Both the position numbers and the translations under genes were made by a program. The notes beneath the pieces were generated by a model, which worked only from the letters and a program-made list of their open reading frames with translations, ran no database searches and was not told the DNA's origin. Shown here in pieces: positions 53,242 through 60,193 of a DNA stretch of 64,000 bases (its first letter is position 1; every line of letters begins with the position of its first letter). Origin of the DNA: an uncultured Bacteroidales bacterium (lineage in GTDB: Bacteria > Bacteroidota > Bacteroidia > Bacteroidales > UBA932); NCBI GenBank assembly GCA_944322575.1, contig CALUPK010000008.1, forward strand, positions 1 through 64,000. The letters run 5' to 3'.

Positions 53242-53603
53242 TTAAAGGAGTAAAAGTGATAAGACAATTTGGTAAGGACAACCGTATTACAGAATTTACC
53301 TACAAGGATTATCATGGAGGATGCCTTACGGAAGACTTCAACAAAATGACCATTGCCGATTTTGAAAAATTGCTCGAAGAAAGCCTTGAATGGCAAAGAA
53401 AGTGTGACGAAGCGATCAAACGCATAGAAACACAACGAGCAGCAATGACCCCAGAAGAACGTGCCGGTTGGGATGAGGCTGACCGAGCAGTATTCGAGCG
53501 TTGGCAGGATGAGGCCAATACCAATGCCATCCTTGACGGATATGAGCCGGAAGAAGGTAAAGATCCGGATTTCAACCCGTTCAGAAAAGATTTGTCTTTA
53601 TAA
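53238..53603 (+). CDS. Small acidic protein inside the inverted-repeat cassette
   Basis: 121 residues, start in a 4-base overlap with the preceding short ORF. Beta-type beginning (MIKGVKVIRQFGKDNRITEFTYKDYHGG), a helical charged middle (FEKLLEESLEWQRKCDEAIKRIE) and acidic end (YEPEEGKDPDF). No signal, membrane segment or known motif. More AT-rich than the chromosome around it. With the short ORF it is the only gene between the two outward-facing repeats, so it is the cargo of that cassette. It might bind a partner or be a regulator; I cannot say. Confidence 0.55.
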   Translation: MIKGVKVIRQFGKDNRITEFTYKDYHGGCLTEDFNKMTIADFEKLLEESLEWQRKCDEAIKRIETQRAAMTPEERAGWDEADRAVFERWQDEANTNAILDGYEPEEGKDPDFNPFRKDLSL

Positions 53604-53651
53604 TCAGTTGCATTCCTGAACCAGAAGCGGCTCAATCCAGTAAATTTGTTA

Positions 53652-53700
53652 TCTTTCCAGTGCGGTGGAGTGCGCCCGCAAGGGTGGCGTCTGCTGCTCC
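53652..53700 (+). repeat. Right copy of outward-facing inverted repeat
   Basis: TTATCTTT then the 40-base block 53661-53700 (TGCGGTGGAGTGCGCCCG ...). Mirror of 53005-53053 around a ~600-base core. Each copy has a promoter-like TATCTTT pointing outwards. Confidence 0.8.
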
Positions 53701-53775
53701 GAGCCGGCAGAGATGTCGGCTTATTTAGATGTTGAGGATGTTGAGAAAAAGCTTGTGTACATCTTCTGAAGACAA

Positions 53776-53826
53776 TTTGGCCATAGTTACGACTTTCTTT
53801 TCCGGCAAAAGTCGCGACTATGGCCA
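53776..53826 (-). terminator. Long hairpin, possible terminator of minus-strand genes
   Basis: TTGGCCATAGT-TAC-GACTTT pairs with AAAGTC-GCG-ACTATGGCCAA, about 17 of 20 positions, loop ~11. It lies 25 bases past the stop of the small minus-strand membrane gene at 53851. Confidence 0.5.
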
Positions 53827-53850
53827 AAAATTATTAAAGGGCAGAAATGG

Positions 53851-53967
53851 TCAGCGATTTACTTTCCCTTTTTTGTCACTTTTAAGCACTATAACAAGCA
53901 GTGCTATAAACATGAGCGACACTAGAAAGGGAATCTCCACCATCGGTATTATTCCAAGTACAATCAT
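53851..53967 (-). CDS. Tiny membrane protein next to phage-type gene
   Basis: 38 residues (MIVLGIIPMVEIPFLVSLMF, then IALLVIVLKSDKKGKVNR): one long hydrophobic segment and a basic tail. It lies downstream of the KKVYEPIYN gene (54023-54253), the same pair order as 55341-55499 with 55554-55781 on the other strand. This recurring order is the main support. Function unknown; a phage membrane protein is plausible. Confidence 0.45.
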   Translation of the reverse strand: MIVLGIIPMVEIPFLVSLMFIALLVIVLKSDKKGKVNR

Positions 53968-54022
53968 CGTAATCTAATTCTGATATGTAAATATACGCAA
54001 ATATTTTCAGATATGCAAACTT

Positions 54023-54253
54023 TCACTTCAGATACTCCGTATCGTATGGAAATACCTGCGTTATCTGCCGCCTGATTTCTCCCGTAATTCCGGCCATCAA
54101 AGCCCGATAAACCCCGATGTAGATATAGCCATAGACGTATTTGTTGTATATGGGTTCGTAGACTTTCTTTTTATTTCCTCCCGGAGTTCTCTTCAAATCC
54201 AAAAAGCGGATATGCATGGGGTACTGAATATGCATCTGCCTGTCTTTTATCAT
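54023..54253 (-). CDS. Phage-type small protein with KKVYEPIYN motif
   Basis: 76 residues from the ATG at 54253 (MIKDRQMHIQYPMHIRFLDL). Middle reads GGNKKKVYEPIYNKYVYGYI, then GVYRALMAGITGEIRRQI. A 5'-truncated relative lies at 55341-55499 on the plus strand (RRKKVYEPIYNRIIWRYL, MALLKGLTGRV). This copy seems intact. Function unknown; association with tape-measure fragments suggests a tail gene. Confidence 0.5.
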   Translation of the reverse strand: MIKDRQMHIQYPMHIRFLDLKRTPGGNKKKVYEPIYNKYVYGYIYIGVYRALMAGITGEIRRQITQVFPYDTEYLK

Positions 54254-54384
54254 TGCTGTCCCGGAGAGAGCGGACACAAGCTGACCTGTGCGCTGACCGT
54301 AATAAGCAGTTGCTATCTAGCGTTGGACACTGAGCAGATATCCGCTCTTCTCGACCAGAATCTCATGTATGTATTCCTCGGTTA

Positions 54385-54500
54385 TCATATCCAGTCAACA
54401 CCGCGCATCTTGAACATGAGTGTCCAGCCGTAGCTGTTGGAGAGCTCACTGGCGTAGAACGGGGTGATGTCGTTCGGAAAGAGCATCCTGCGGATGAAGG
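54385..54500 (-). pseudogene. Phage-like gene remnant (C-terminal piece)
   Basis: The minus strand reads RRMLFPNDITPFYASELSNS then YGWTLMFKMRGVDWI and stops. Composition is protein-like, but upstream the frame overlaps opposite-strand coding, so only a C-terminal piece seems left. Confidence 0.3.
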
Positions 54501-54526
54501 AATCGGAGTCGTCGGAGCGCGCTACG

Positions 54527-54733
54527 CGCTGAAGCCTCATTCCATAAAGAAACTGAGGCCGCAGGACATCTGCACGTTCGAGTGGGAGAGAAAAGGGAGG
54601 GATGTCAGTCCGGAGGATAACCGCGAGACGGTCCGCAGGACCAGGGAGATGCTGATGGAGATTGACTCTATTTCTTCCGGGCCTCAAGCCAGTCCCGGAA
54701 ACGGTCGGCCTTCTCACGGGGAGCAACGGTGAG
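54527..54733 (+). pseudogene. Phage tail-gene remnant
   Basis: Plus frame LKPHSIKKLRPQDICTFEWE, then NRETVRRTREMLMEID, a pattern like small tail-assembly proteins of Bacteroidetes phages. No start codon in frame; a separate frame just before it ends in TGA (KESESSERATR), so the 5' part is frameshifted or lost. Confidence 0.4.
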
Positions 54734-54871
54734 GTAAAATAACACCCCGAAAGCCCAGAGAACGCCTATGCCCACTATTGCGGACAGTATGTCGCAGACA
54801 AGCGGGAACTGTCCGAGGAGCTCAAAGGGCCATGATATGATGTCTATAATGAATATTATGACTTCTTCCAT
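54668..54871 (-). CDS. Small two-segment membrane protein
   Basis: 67 residues (MEEVIIFIIDIISWPFELLG, then ILSAIVGIGVLWAFGVLFYL) with a basic C-terminus (REKADRFRDWLEARKK). Two hydrophobic segments, cytoplasmic tail. Divergent from the tape-measure fragment at 54907, 35 bases apart. It overlaps the tail-gene remnant on the other strand by 66 bases. Looks intact; function unknown. Confidence 0.5.
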   Translation of the reverse strand: MEEVIIFIIDIISWPFELLGQFPLVCDILSAIVGIGVLWAFGVLFYLTVAPREKADRFRDWLEARKK

Positions 54872-54906
54872 GGTTGGAACTGTTAACTAATGCAAATTTA
54901 ATAAAA

Positions 54907-55290
54907 ATGCCCAACAATACCGTCACATTCACAATAAATTTCGGAGGCAACGCAGTGGTGAACGGGGAGAAGATCACCAAGGTTGTCGGAGAAATGCAGA
55001 GGGCTTTCGCTAAGTTTTCCGGCATTCTTGACGACATCACCCAGATGTTTCTCAAATTTAACCAGTTGACCGAGGGCATACGGAGCGCTGTATCCGAACT
55101 GGATGCGTTGACGGGAGTGATGGGACGGGATGAGACTCATAGAACGCAGCGCGAGGAATCTTGCCAAGACTTTCGGGGTATCCGAGGCCCATGCTGTCGA
55201 GTCGTACAAGCTTATACTCTCATAGTTGGGACCGGAGATTGCATAGATATCGGAGGCTCTGGCCGCGATGGGTGAGAGTGTGGCGACACT
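54907..55290 (+). pseudogene. Tape-measure-like fragment A, disrupted
   Basis: Starts MPNNTVTFTINFGGNAVVNG and continues helical to ALTGVMG, typical of the N-terminus of Bacteroidetes phage tape-measure proteins. Near 55125 the frame shifts; the continuation (LIERSARNLAKTFGVSEAHA, VESYKLILS) then meets TAG at 55223 and again at 55244 (LGPEIA), each where Gln (CAG) would fit, and goes on to EALAAMGESVATL before ending at the shared 34-nt motif. Frameshift plus two stops mean it is dead. Confidence 0.65.
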
Positions 55291-55338
55291 GTTGTGAATT
55301 GTTTTCAAACTTTGTGTTTTTGACGGACTGCAAACAGC
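55291..55338 (+). repeat. Shared 34-nt motif, copy A (CRISPR-repeat-like)
   Basis: Begins GTTGTGAATTGTTTTCAAAC then TTTGTGTTTTTGAC; 29 of 34 positions equal copy B at 56288 and all five differences are transitions. From memory it resembles type II-C repeats of Bacteroides (GTTGTGATTTGCTTTCAAA...), and the end AAACAGC also fits. But its second half reads in frame into the KKVYEPIYN fragment. Confidence 0.5.
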
Positions 55339-55340
55339 GC

Positions 55341-55499
55341 AACGGCCGCAGGAAAAAAGTGTATGAGCCGATCTATAACCGGATTATCTGGAGATACCTA
55401 TTTACCGGAACATACATGGCCCTTCTGAAGGGTCTGACGGGACGGGTTACGATGATTGTGGTCCGCACCATCGAGGGGCAGGTTAAGGATGTCTGTTGA
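55341..55499 (+). pseudogene. KKVYEPIYN-type phage gene, 5' truncated
   Basis: NGRRKKVYEPIYNRIIWRYL, then TGTYMALLKGLTGRVTMIVV to a stop. Clear relative of the intact minus-strand gene 54023-54253; the first ~25 residues are missing or replaced by the motif at 55291-55338. Confidence 0.5.
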
Positions 55500-55553
55500 T
55501 TTTGTTGCGAATCAGCGGAATAGTTTCTACTTTTGCCGTGTGATAATATTGAT

Positions 55554-55781
55554 ATGGCACTCTCTAAAAAAACTATAACAGCTATCATTTATGCTGCGGT
55601 CACGTGTCTGACACTACTTGTAGCATATCTCGTTGATGATTCAACGGGGTTGTGGTTTTTTCTGTTGTTTGTGCTTTTGCTTATTATTGGAATTTGTATT
55701 CTGCTGGTGAATGGTCTCAGCAATGTGTTTTTCAATTTTATGGTAGGATTCCGGAATTGGTGGCACCACAAGCAGATGTAA
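55554..55781 (+). CDS. Small two-segment membrane protein
   Basis: 75 residues from the ATG at 55554 (MALSKKTITAIIYAAVTCLT): segment 1 ~9-27, segment 2 ~35-58 (LWFFLLFVLLLIIGICILLV), then NVFFNFMVGFRNWWHHKQM. Same general plan as the gene at 54668-54871 and the same position before a tape-measure fragment. A palindrome GCCTGTA/TACAGGC (55832-55849) sits between it and the next start. Function unknown. Confidence 0.5.
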   Translation: MALSKKTITAIIYAAVTCLTLLVAYLVDDSTGLWFFLLFVLLLIIGICILLVNGLSNVFFNFMVGFRNWWHHKQM

Positions 55782-55851
55782 AAAAGTCGAAACCTTTGTC
55801 CTTTACTACGTGTTTTTATATTTTTTTCTTTGCCTGTAAAATTACAGGCGT

Positions 55852-56287
55852 ATGAGTTTTTCATCAGAGGAAATTGCGAAAATACACGTAGTCATTAATT
55901 CCGGTGATATCCCGGACTTTTCTGAAAAGATGCGGGATGCCGCCAAATCCGTATCCCAGCTTCAGGAGGAGATACAGCAGACGCAGAAGGATCTCGGTAT
56001 ACTTGCGGCCCGTGGCGACCAGAATTCCGAGAATTTCAAGATAATGCAGAAGCATCTGTCGACCTTACAGACGCGGCTGAAAAACACCAACAAGGAGATG
56101 AAATACTATACCGAGAGTATAGACATCAATCTCATGTCTTCAAATCAGCTCAATGCCCGCTCCAAAGTTTTGACAAATACTCTTAATGCCCTGTCCAAGG
56201 AGGCGGAACCTGACCGTTGGAACGAACTTAACAACGAACTGATCAAGGTCCGTCGCCGGATGGACGAGGTGCGCGTGGGAGCTCTCG
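55852..56287 (+). pseudogene. Tape-measure-like fragment B, 3' truncated
   Basis: The frame starts MSFSSEEIAKIHVVINSGDI, then a long coiled region (VSQLQEEIQQTQKDLG, LQTRLKNTNKEMKYY) and LNARSKVLTNTLNALSKEAE, PDRWNELNNELIKVRRRMDE, all typical of tape-measure N-termini. At 56288 it runs into motif copy B and ends 25 codons later at 56361 in unrelated residues. Full-length tape-measure proteins are many times longer, so only an N-terminal piece remains; no internal stop. Confidence 0.62.
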
Positions 56288-56335
56288 GTTGTGAATTGCT
56301 TTCAAACTTTGTATCTTTAATAAGGCCCTGTGCCA
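56288..56335 (+). repeat. Shared 34-nt motif, copy B (CRISPR-repeat-like)
   Basis: GTTGTGAATTGCTTTCAAAC then TTTGTATCTTTAAT. It also fits a Bacteroidetes promoter (TTG at 56289, 20 bases, TATCTTTA). Type II-C CRISPR repeats carry such promoters, so the two readings do not exclude each other. No neighbouring copy at spacer distance. Confidence 0.5.
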
Positions 56336-56457
56336 GTCAGGTTACCGCTTCAGTCTTATAGCTACAACGTGCGTTTCAGTGTCGTTGCGGCAATGAATGA
56401 TATGTCGTTAGGGGTTGGATCTGGAATGGAGTGGTATTGCCTTTTCAGATTCGTACG

Positions 56458-57109
56458 ACTCCTTCGGAAGGAGTGGAAAAGTGTGAGCAATTGCAGCAGT
56501 GCGAAGTAACGGTAAGTACTGACGCGGGGTGGAATTGTATATGCTGGAAGGTCAGCTACTTGCAGATGTGGCGTGTGCTTTCGGCAGGTGTGGATATGGC
56601 CGAAAAGCTCTCGTTATGTTTCTATATATCAGTATCTCAGCTTGTTGTGAAAAATAGGGAGCCTCTCTGCTTACCGTTGTTCAGTCTATGAAGCAGTCCA
56701 CCTTCGGAAGGTGGGACGTTTTCCGGCCATTTCCGCTCACCTTCGGAAGGTGGAATTTCGCCGTTGTACTCACGGAATGCCCTCAGGGCTATTGTGGCTC
56801 GGTTTTGCATTTTCTACCTGCTTGTCCACCTTTGGAAGGTGGGACGATATTGCGGGGAAATAGCGCACCTTCCGAAGGTGAGGACGTAAGCGAAAATGTA
56901 GCTGCAATCCCTGTATGCGTTGGCCGAAGCATCCTACTCCTTCGGAAGGAGTAAGAAATATATGCGTTTTGGATACCCCTTCGGAAGGAGTCGGAGGGTC
57001 AAAGTGAGCGGAAACAGGGCTACAATGCTTGTAGGCTATTGTCACGACGTTCTACTCCTTCCGAAGGAGTGGAGGATGCCGGCATTTTATCGACTCTTTC
57101 CGAAGGAGT
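56458..57109. repeat. Array of nine 15-17-bp hairpins, mostly doublets
   Basis: No gene lies between 56362 and 57232. Palindromes at 56458, 56698, 56738, 56826, 56866, 56936, 56975, 57054 and 57093. Two stem classes: ACTCCTTC-s-GAAGGAGT and CCACCTTC-s-GAAGGTGG (s = G or C). The last eight form four doublets with starts 39-40 apart, the doublets recurring every 110-128 bases. Arms change together between classes, so the structure is kept. Confidence 0.85.
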
Positions 57110-57232
57110 AATGGTTGCTATCTTGTCGGGGCGTAGCGACAAAGCCCTCCCCTGGGGGACAGTTCGCAGTTCAGGAGGGTTGGGGGGGAGAATTCCCCAG
57201 CCATTATGCCGGAGGCCTGGTGGGTTACCTCA

Positions 57233-60184
57233 TCAGACCGAAGGCCTGATGAGGTATCCGCCGGCATCACCGCCTTCGGGCCCGAGCTCGATGATGTGGT
57301 CGGCGGCAGCGATGATGTAGGGGTTGTGCTCGACGACGACGATGGTGTGGCCGCGGTCGAGGAGGGCGCGGAAGGAGGCGAGGAGTTTCTCGATGTCGTC
57401 GAAGTGGAGGCCGGTGGTGGGTTCGTCGAAGATGAAGAGAATGGGCTTGTCGGCCTGGCGGGAGCGTCTGGCCGAAGAGGTTCCGGATGAGGATGGACCT
57501 TGCCCGAGGATGTAGTCTGAGACGGAGTTCTGGCTGTTCGATGTGGAGGGGATGGGGGCGGAGTCCTTGCCGAGGCCGAGGAAGTAGGCGAGCTTGACGC
57601 GCTGGCTCTCGCCGCCGCTGAGGGTGCTGCTGTTCTGGCCGAGGGCGATGTAGCCGAGTCCGACATCGTGCAGGGGCATGAGTTTGGAGGCGATGCGGGT
57701 TGCGGCGGGTTCTCCTGCGCAGGAGAAGAATTCGATGGCTTCGTCTACGCTCATGTCGAGTACGTCGCTGATGTTCTTGCCGCGGTAGCGGACTTCTAGT
57801 ACGTCCTGGATGAAGCGTTTCCCGCCGCAGGACTCGCAGGTCATGACGATGTCGGCCATGAACTGCATGGGTATCTTGACTGTGCCCTCGCCGAGACATT
57901 CGGGGCAGCGGCCTCCGTCGATGTTGAAGGAAAAATGGGAGTGGCCGAAGCCGTTGACCTTGGCCAGCGGCTGCTCGGAGAAGAGCTTGCGGATGTCGTC
58001 GTAGGCCTTGATGTAGGTCACGGGGTTGGAGCGGGAGCTGCGGCCTATCGGGTTCTGGTCCACGAATTCTACTGAGGATATGCGGTCCAGGTCGCCGCGC
58101 AGCTCGCGGAAGGAGCCGGGCTTGGCCCCCACCTGGTTGAGCATGCGGTTGAGGGCAGGGTAGAGGATGTCGCCCACGAGGGTGGACTTGCCCGAGCCGC
58201 TGACTCCGATGACGGCGGTCATGACGTTGAGCGGGAAGCGCACGTCGATGTTCTTGAGGTTGTTCTCGCAGGCGTCGCAGACCTCGATGTACTGCTTCCA
58301 GGGGCGTTTGACCGGGTAAATGGAAATCTTCTTTCTACCCAGCAGATACTCTAAGGTCAACGACCGGGGCCAGGCGGCCAGCAGGGCGGAAGCGTCGGCC
58401 CCGGAGATGTCCGTGGACGGGGGAGGCCCGCAGTAGACCACCTCGCCGCCGTGCTTTCCGGCCCGCGGGCCTATGTCTATCAGCCAGTCCGCGCTCCGGA
58501 TGATCTCCTCGTCGTGCTCGACGACTATCACAGTGTTGCCGAGGTCCCTCAGCCGCTTGATGACTTCGATGAGCCGTCCGGTGTCCCGGCTGTGCAGTCC
58601 GATGGAGGGCTCGTCGAGGATGTACATCGAGCCGGTCAGGCTGTTGCCGAGGGAGCAGACGATGCTGATGCGCTGGCTCTCACCGCCGCTGAGGGTGTTG
58701 GACGCACGGCTCAGGGTCAGGTAGGACAGGCCCACGTGGTCGATGTACTCTAAGCGGTCGCGTATCTCCTTCAGGGCACGGGCGGCTATTTTCTCCTCGT
58801 ATGCCGTAAGCTGCAACCCGTCGAAGAACGCTATCAGGTCCTTGATGCTCATGGTCATGAGCTCGTGGATGTTGCGTCCCCCGATGCGTACGTACAGGGC
58901 CTCCCTGCGCAGCCGGCTGCCTCCGCACTCCCGGCAGACGGTCTTGCCGGAGTAGCGGCTGATCATGTATTTGTTCTGTATCTTGTACCGCTTGGCCTCG
59001 AGCTCCTTGAAGAACGGATAGATGCCGGTGATGTACCGGTTGCCGTTCCACAGGTCGCTTTTCTGCTTGGCCGTGAGGTCTTTGTAGGGGGTATGCACCG
59101 GGAATCCGAATTTGTCCGCATTGGCCAGCACCTCTTCCTTGAAATACTTCATTACCTCTCCCTTCCAGCAGGCCACGGCGTCCTGATATACGGACAGGGC
59201 CTGATTGGGGATGACCAGCGACTCGTCGATGCCGATGATTTTGCCGAGGCCTCCGCAGGCGGGGCAGGCTCCCACCGGGCTGTTGTAGTTGAACATCCAT
59301 TCCGTGGGTTCGGAGAACTGCATGCCGTCAGCCTCGAAGAGGGAGGAGAACCGCAGCAGGGCGTGTCCGTCCACGGCGGGGGAGAATGCGCAGGCGATGT
59401 GCCCCTGACCCTTGTCGAATGCCGTCCGCACGGAGTCCATTGTCCTGTTCTCCGTCTCCTCGTCCGCAAATGTGCTGCTGTCGAAGGGGATACGGTCCAC
59501 CATCAGGGCTACCTCCCGTCCCTCGGCGCGGCTTATGTCGGCCAGGAGCGAGTCGATCTTCTCCATCCGCCCGGCATTGTCCCCTGAGGGCAGAATGTAC
59601 AGGCGGGAGAATCCCTCCTCCTTGAGATTGAGCAGCCTTTCGACGCGGCAGGCCTCCTCCTCCCAGTGTATGTCCGCGAGGATGAAGCAGATACCGGGCG
59701 AATACTTCTCGTCGGAAGGGTCTCCGGCCGGCAGGGAGGCGGCGAGCGAGTGCAGCCGTTCCATGACGGAAGCCACTGTGTCGCAGCGCACTTCCTCTCC
59801 GGTGACGGGGGAATAGGTACGGCCGATCTTGGCGAAGAGCACCCGCAGGTAGTCGTAGATCTCGGTGGTGCTGCCGACGGTGGAGCGGGGGTTGCGGGTA
59901 TTGACCCTCTGCTCTATGGCGATGGCGGGCGGGATGCCGGAGATACTCTCGACCGGCGGTTTGGACATCCTCCCGAGGAACTGGCGGGCGAAGGAGGAGA
60001 GGCTCTCGGCGAAACGGCGCTGTCCCTCCGCAAAGAGGGTGTCAAAGGCAAGGGAGGTCTTGCCCGAACCGCTGACTCCGGTGATGACGGTCAGGCGGTT
60101 GCGGGGGATGTCGACGTCGATGCCCTTGAGGTTGTTGGCCTCGGCATTTTTAATGTGGATGTATCCTTCTTCCGGTTGTTCCAT
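57233..60184 (-). CDS. uvrA: Excinuclease ABC subunit A (UvrA), short C-terminus
   Basis: 983 residues, last gene of the uvrB-rel-uvrA unit. First ABC: Walker A GVSGSGKTSLAF, ISGIPPAIAIEQRVNTRNPR, zinc pairs CPACGGLG and CRECGGSRL, signature LSGGESQRISIV. Second ABC: Walker A GVSGSGKSTLVG, FVDQNPIGRSSRSNP, zinc CPECLGEG and CESCGGKRF, signature LSGGESQRVKLAYF, Walker B ILFIFDEPTTGLH. It scans DNA for lesions with UvrB. Two oddities: a Ser/Gly-rich insert of ~40 residues (~872-912) between signature and Walker B, and an end at GGDAGGYLIRPSV, short of the usual ~25-residue tail, where the stop falls in a palindrome (57229-57253). Could be a paralogue rather than the main UvrA. Confidence 0.92.
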   Translation of the reverse strand: MEQPEEGYIHIKNAEANNLKGIDVDIPRNRLTVITGVSGSGKTSLAFDTLFAEGQRRFAESLSSFARQFLGRMSKPPVESISGIPPAIAIEQRVNTRNPRSTVGSTTEIYDYLRVLFAKIGRTYSPVTGEEVRCDTVASVMERLHSLAASLPAGDPSDEKYSPGICFILADIHWEEEACRVERLLNLKEEGFSRLYILPSGDNAGRMEKIDSLLADISRAEGREVALMVDRIPFDSSTFADEETENRTMDSVRTAFDKGQGHIACAFSPAVDGHALLRFSSLFEADGMQFSEPTEWMFNYNSPVGACPACGGLGKIIGIDESLVIPNQALSVYQDAVACWKGEVMKYFKEEVLANADKFGFPVHTPYKDLTAKQKSDLWNGNRYITGIYPFFKELEAKRYKIQNKYMISRYSGKTVCRECGGSRLRREALYVRIGGRNIHELMTMSIKDLIAFFDGLQLTAYEEKIAARALKEIRDRLEYIDHVGLSYLTLSRASNTLSGGESQRISIVCSLGNSLTGSMYILDEPSIGLHSRDTGRLIEVIKRLRDLGNTVIVVEHDEEIIRSADWLIDIGPRAGKHGGEVVYCGPPPSTDISGADASALLAAWPRSLTLEYLLGRKKISIYPVKRPWKQYIEVCDACENNLKNIDVRFPLNVMTAVIGVSGSGKSTLVGDILYPALNRMLNQVGAKPGSFRELRGDLDRISSVEFVDQNPIGRSSRSNPVTYIKAYDDIRKLFSEQPLAKVNGFGHSHFSFNIDGGRCPECLGEGTVKIPMQFMADIVMTCESCGGKRFIQDVLEVRYRGKNISDVLDMSVDEAIEFFSCAGEPAATRIASKLMPLHDVGLGYIALGQNSSTLSGGESQRVKLAYFLGLGKDSAPIPSTSNSQNSVSDYILGQGPSSSGTSSARRSRQADKPILFIFDEPTTGLHFDDIEKLLASFRALLDRGHTIVVVEHNPYIIAAADHIIELGPEGGDAGGYLIRPSV

Positions 60185-60193
60185 ATTCTCTTT

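Noticed and set aside
53729..53977. 82-codon plus-strand frame
   Set aside because: It spans a long hairpin and the antisense of a better small membrane ORF; no protein-like features.
55223..55246. TAG recoded as glutamine in tape-measure fragment A
   Set aside because: Both TAGs stand where Gln fits, as in some gut phages, but the fragment is also frameshifted and the surrounding genes show no recoding, so plain decay is simpler.
56458..57109. A true CRISPR array
   Set aside because: Repeats are 15-17 bp, spacing alternates between ~40 and ~70-90, stems differ in sequence, and no cas gene is nearby.
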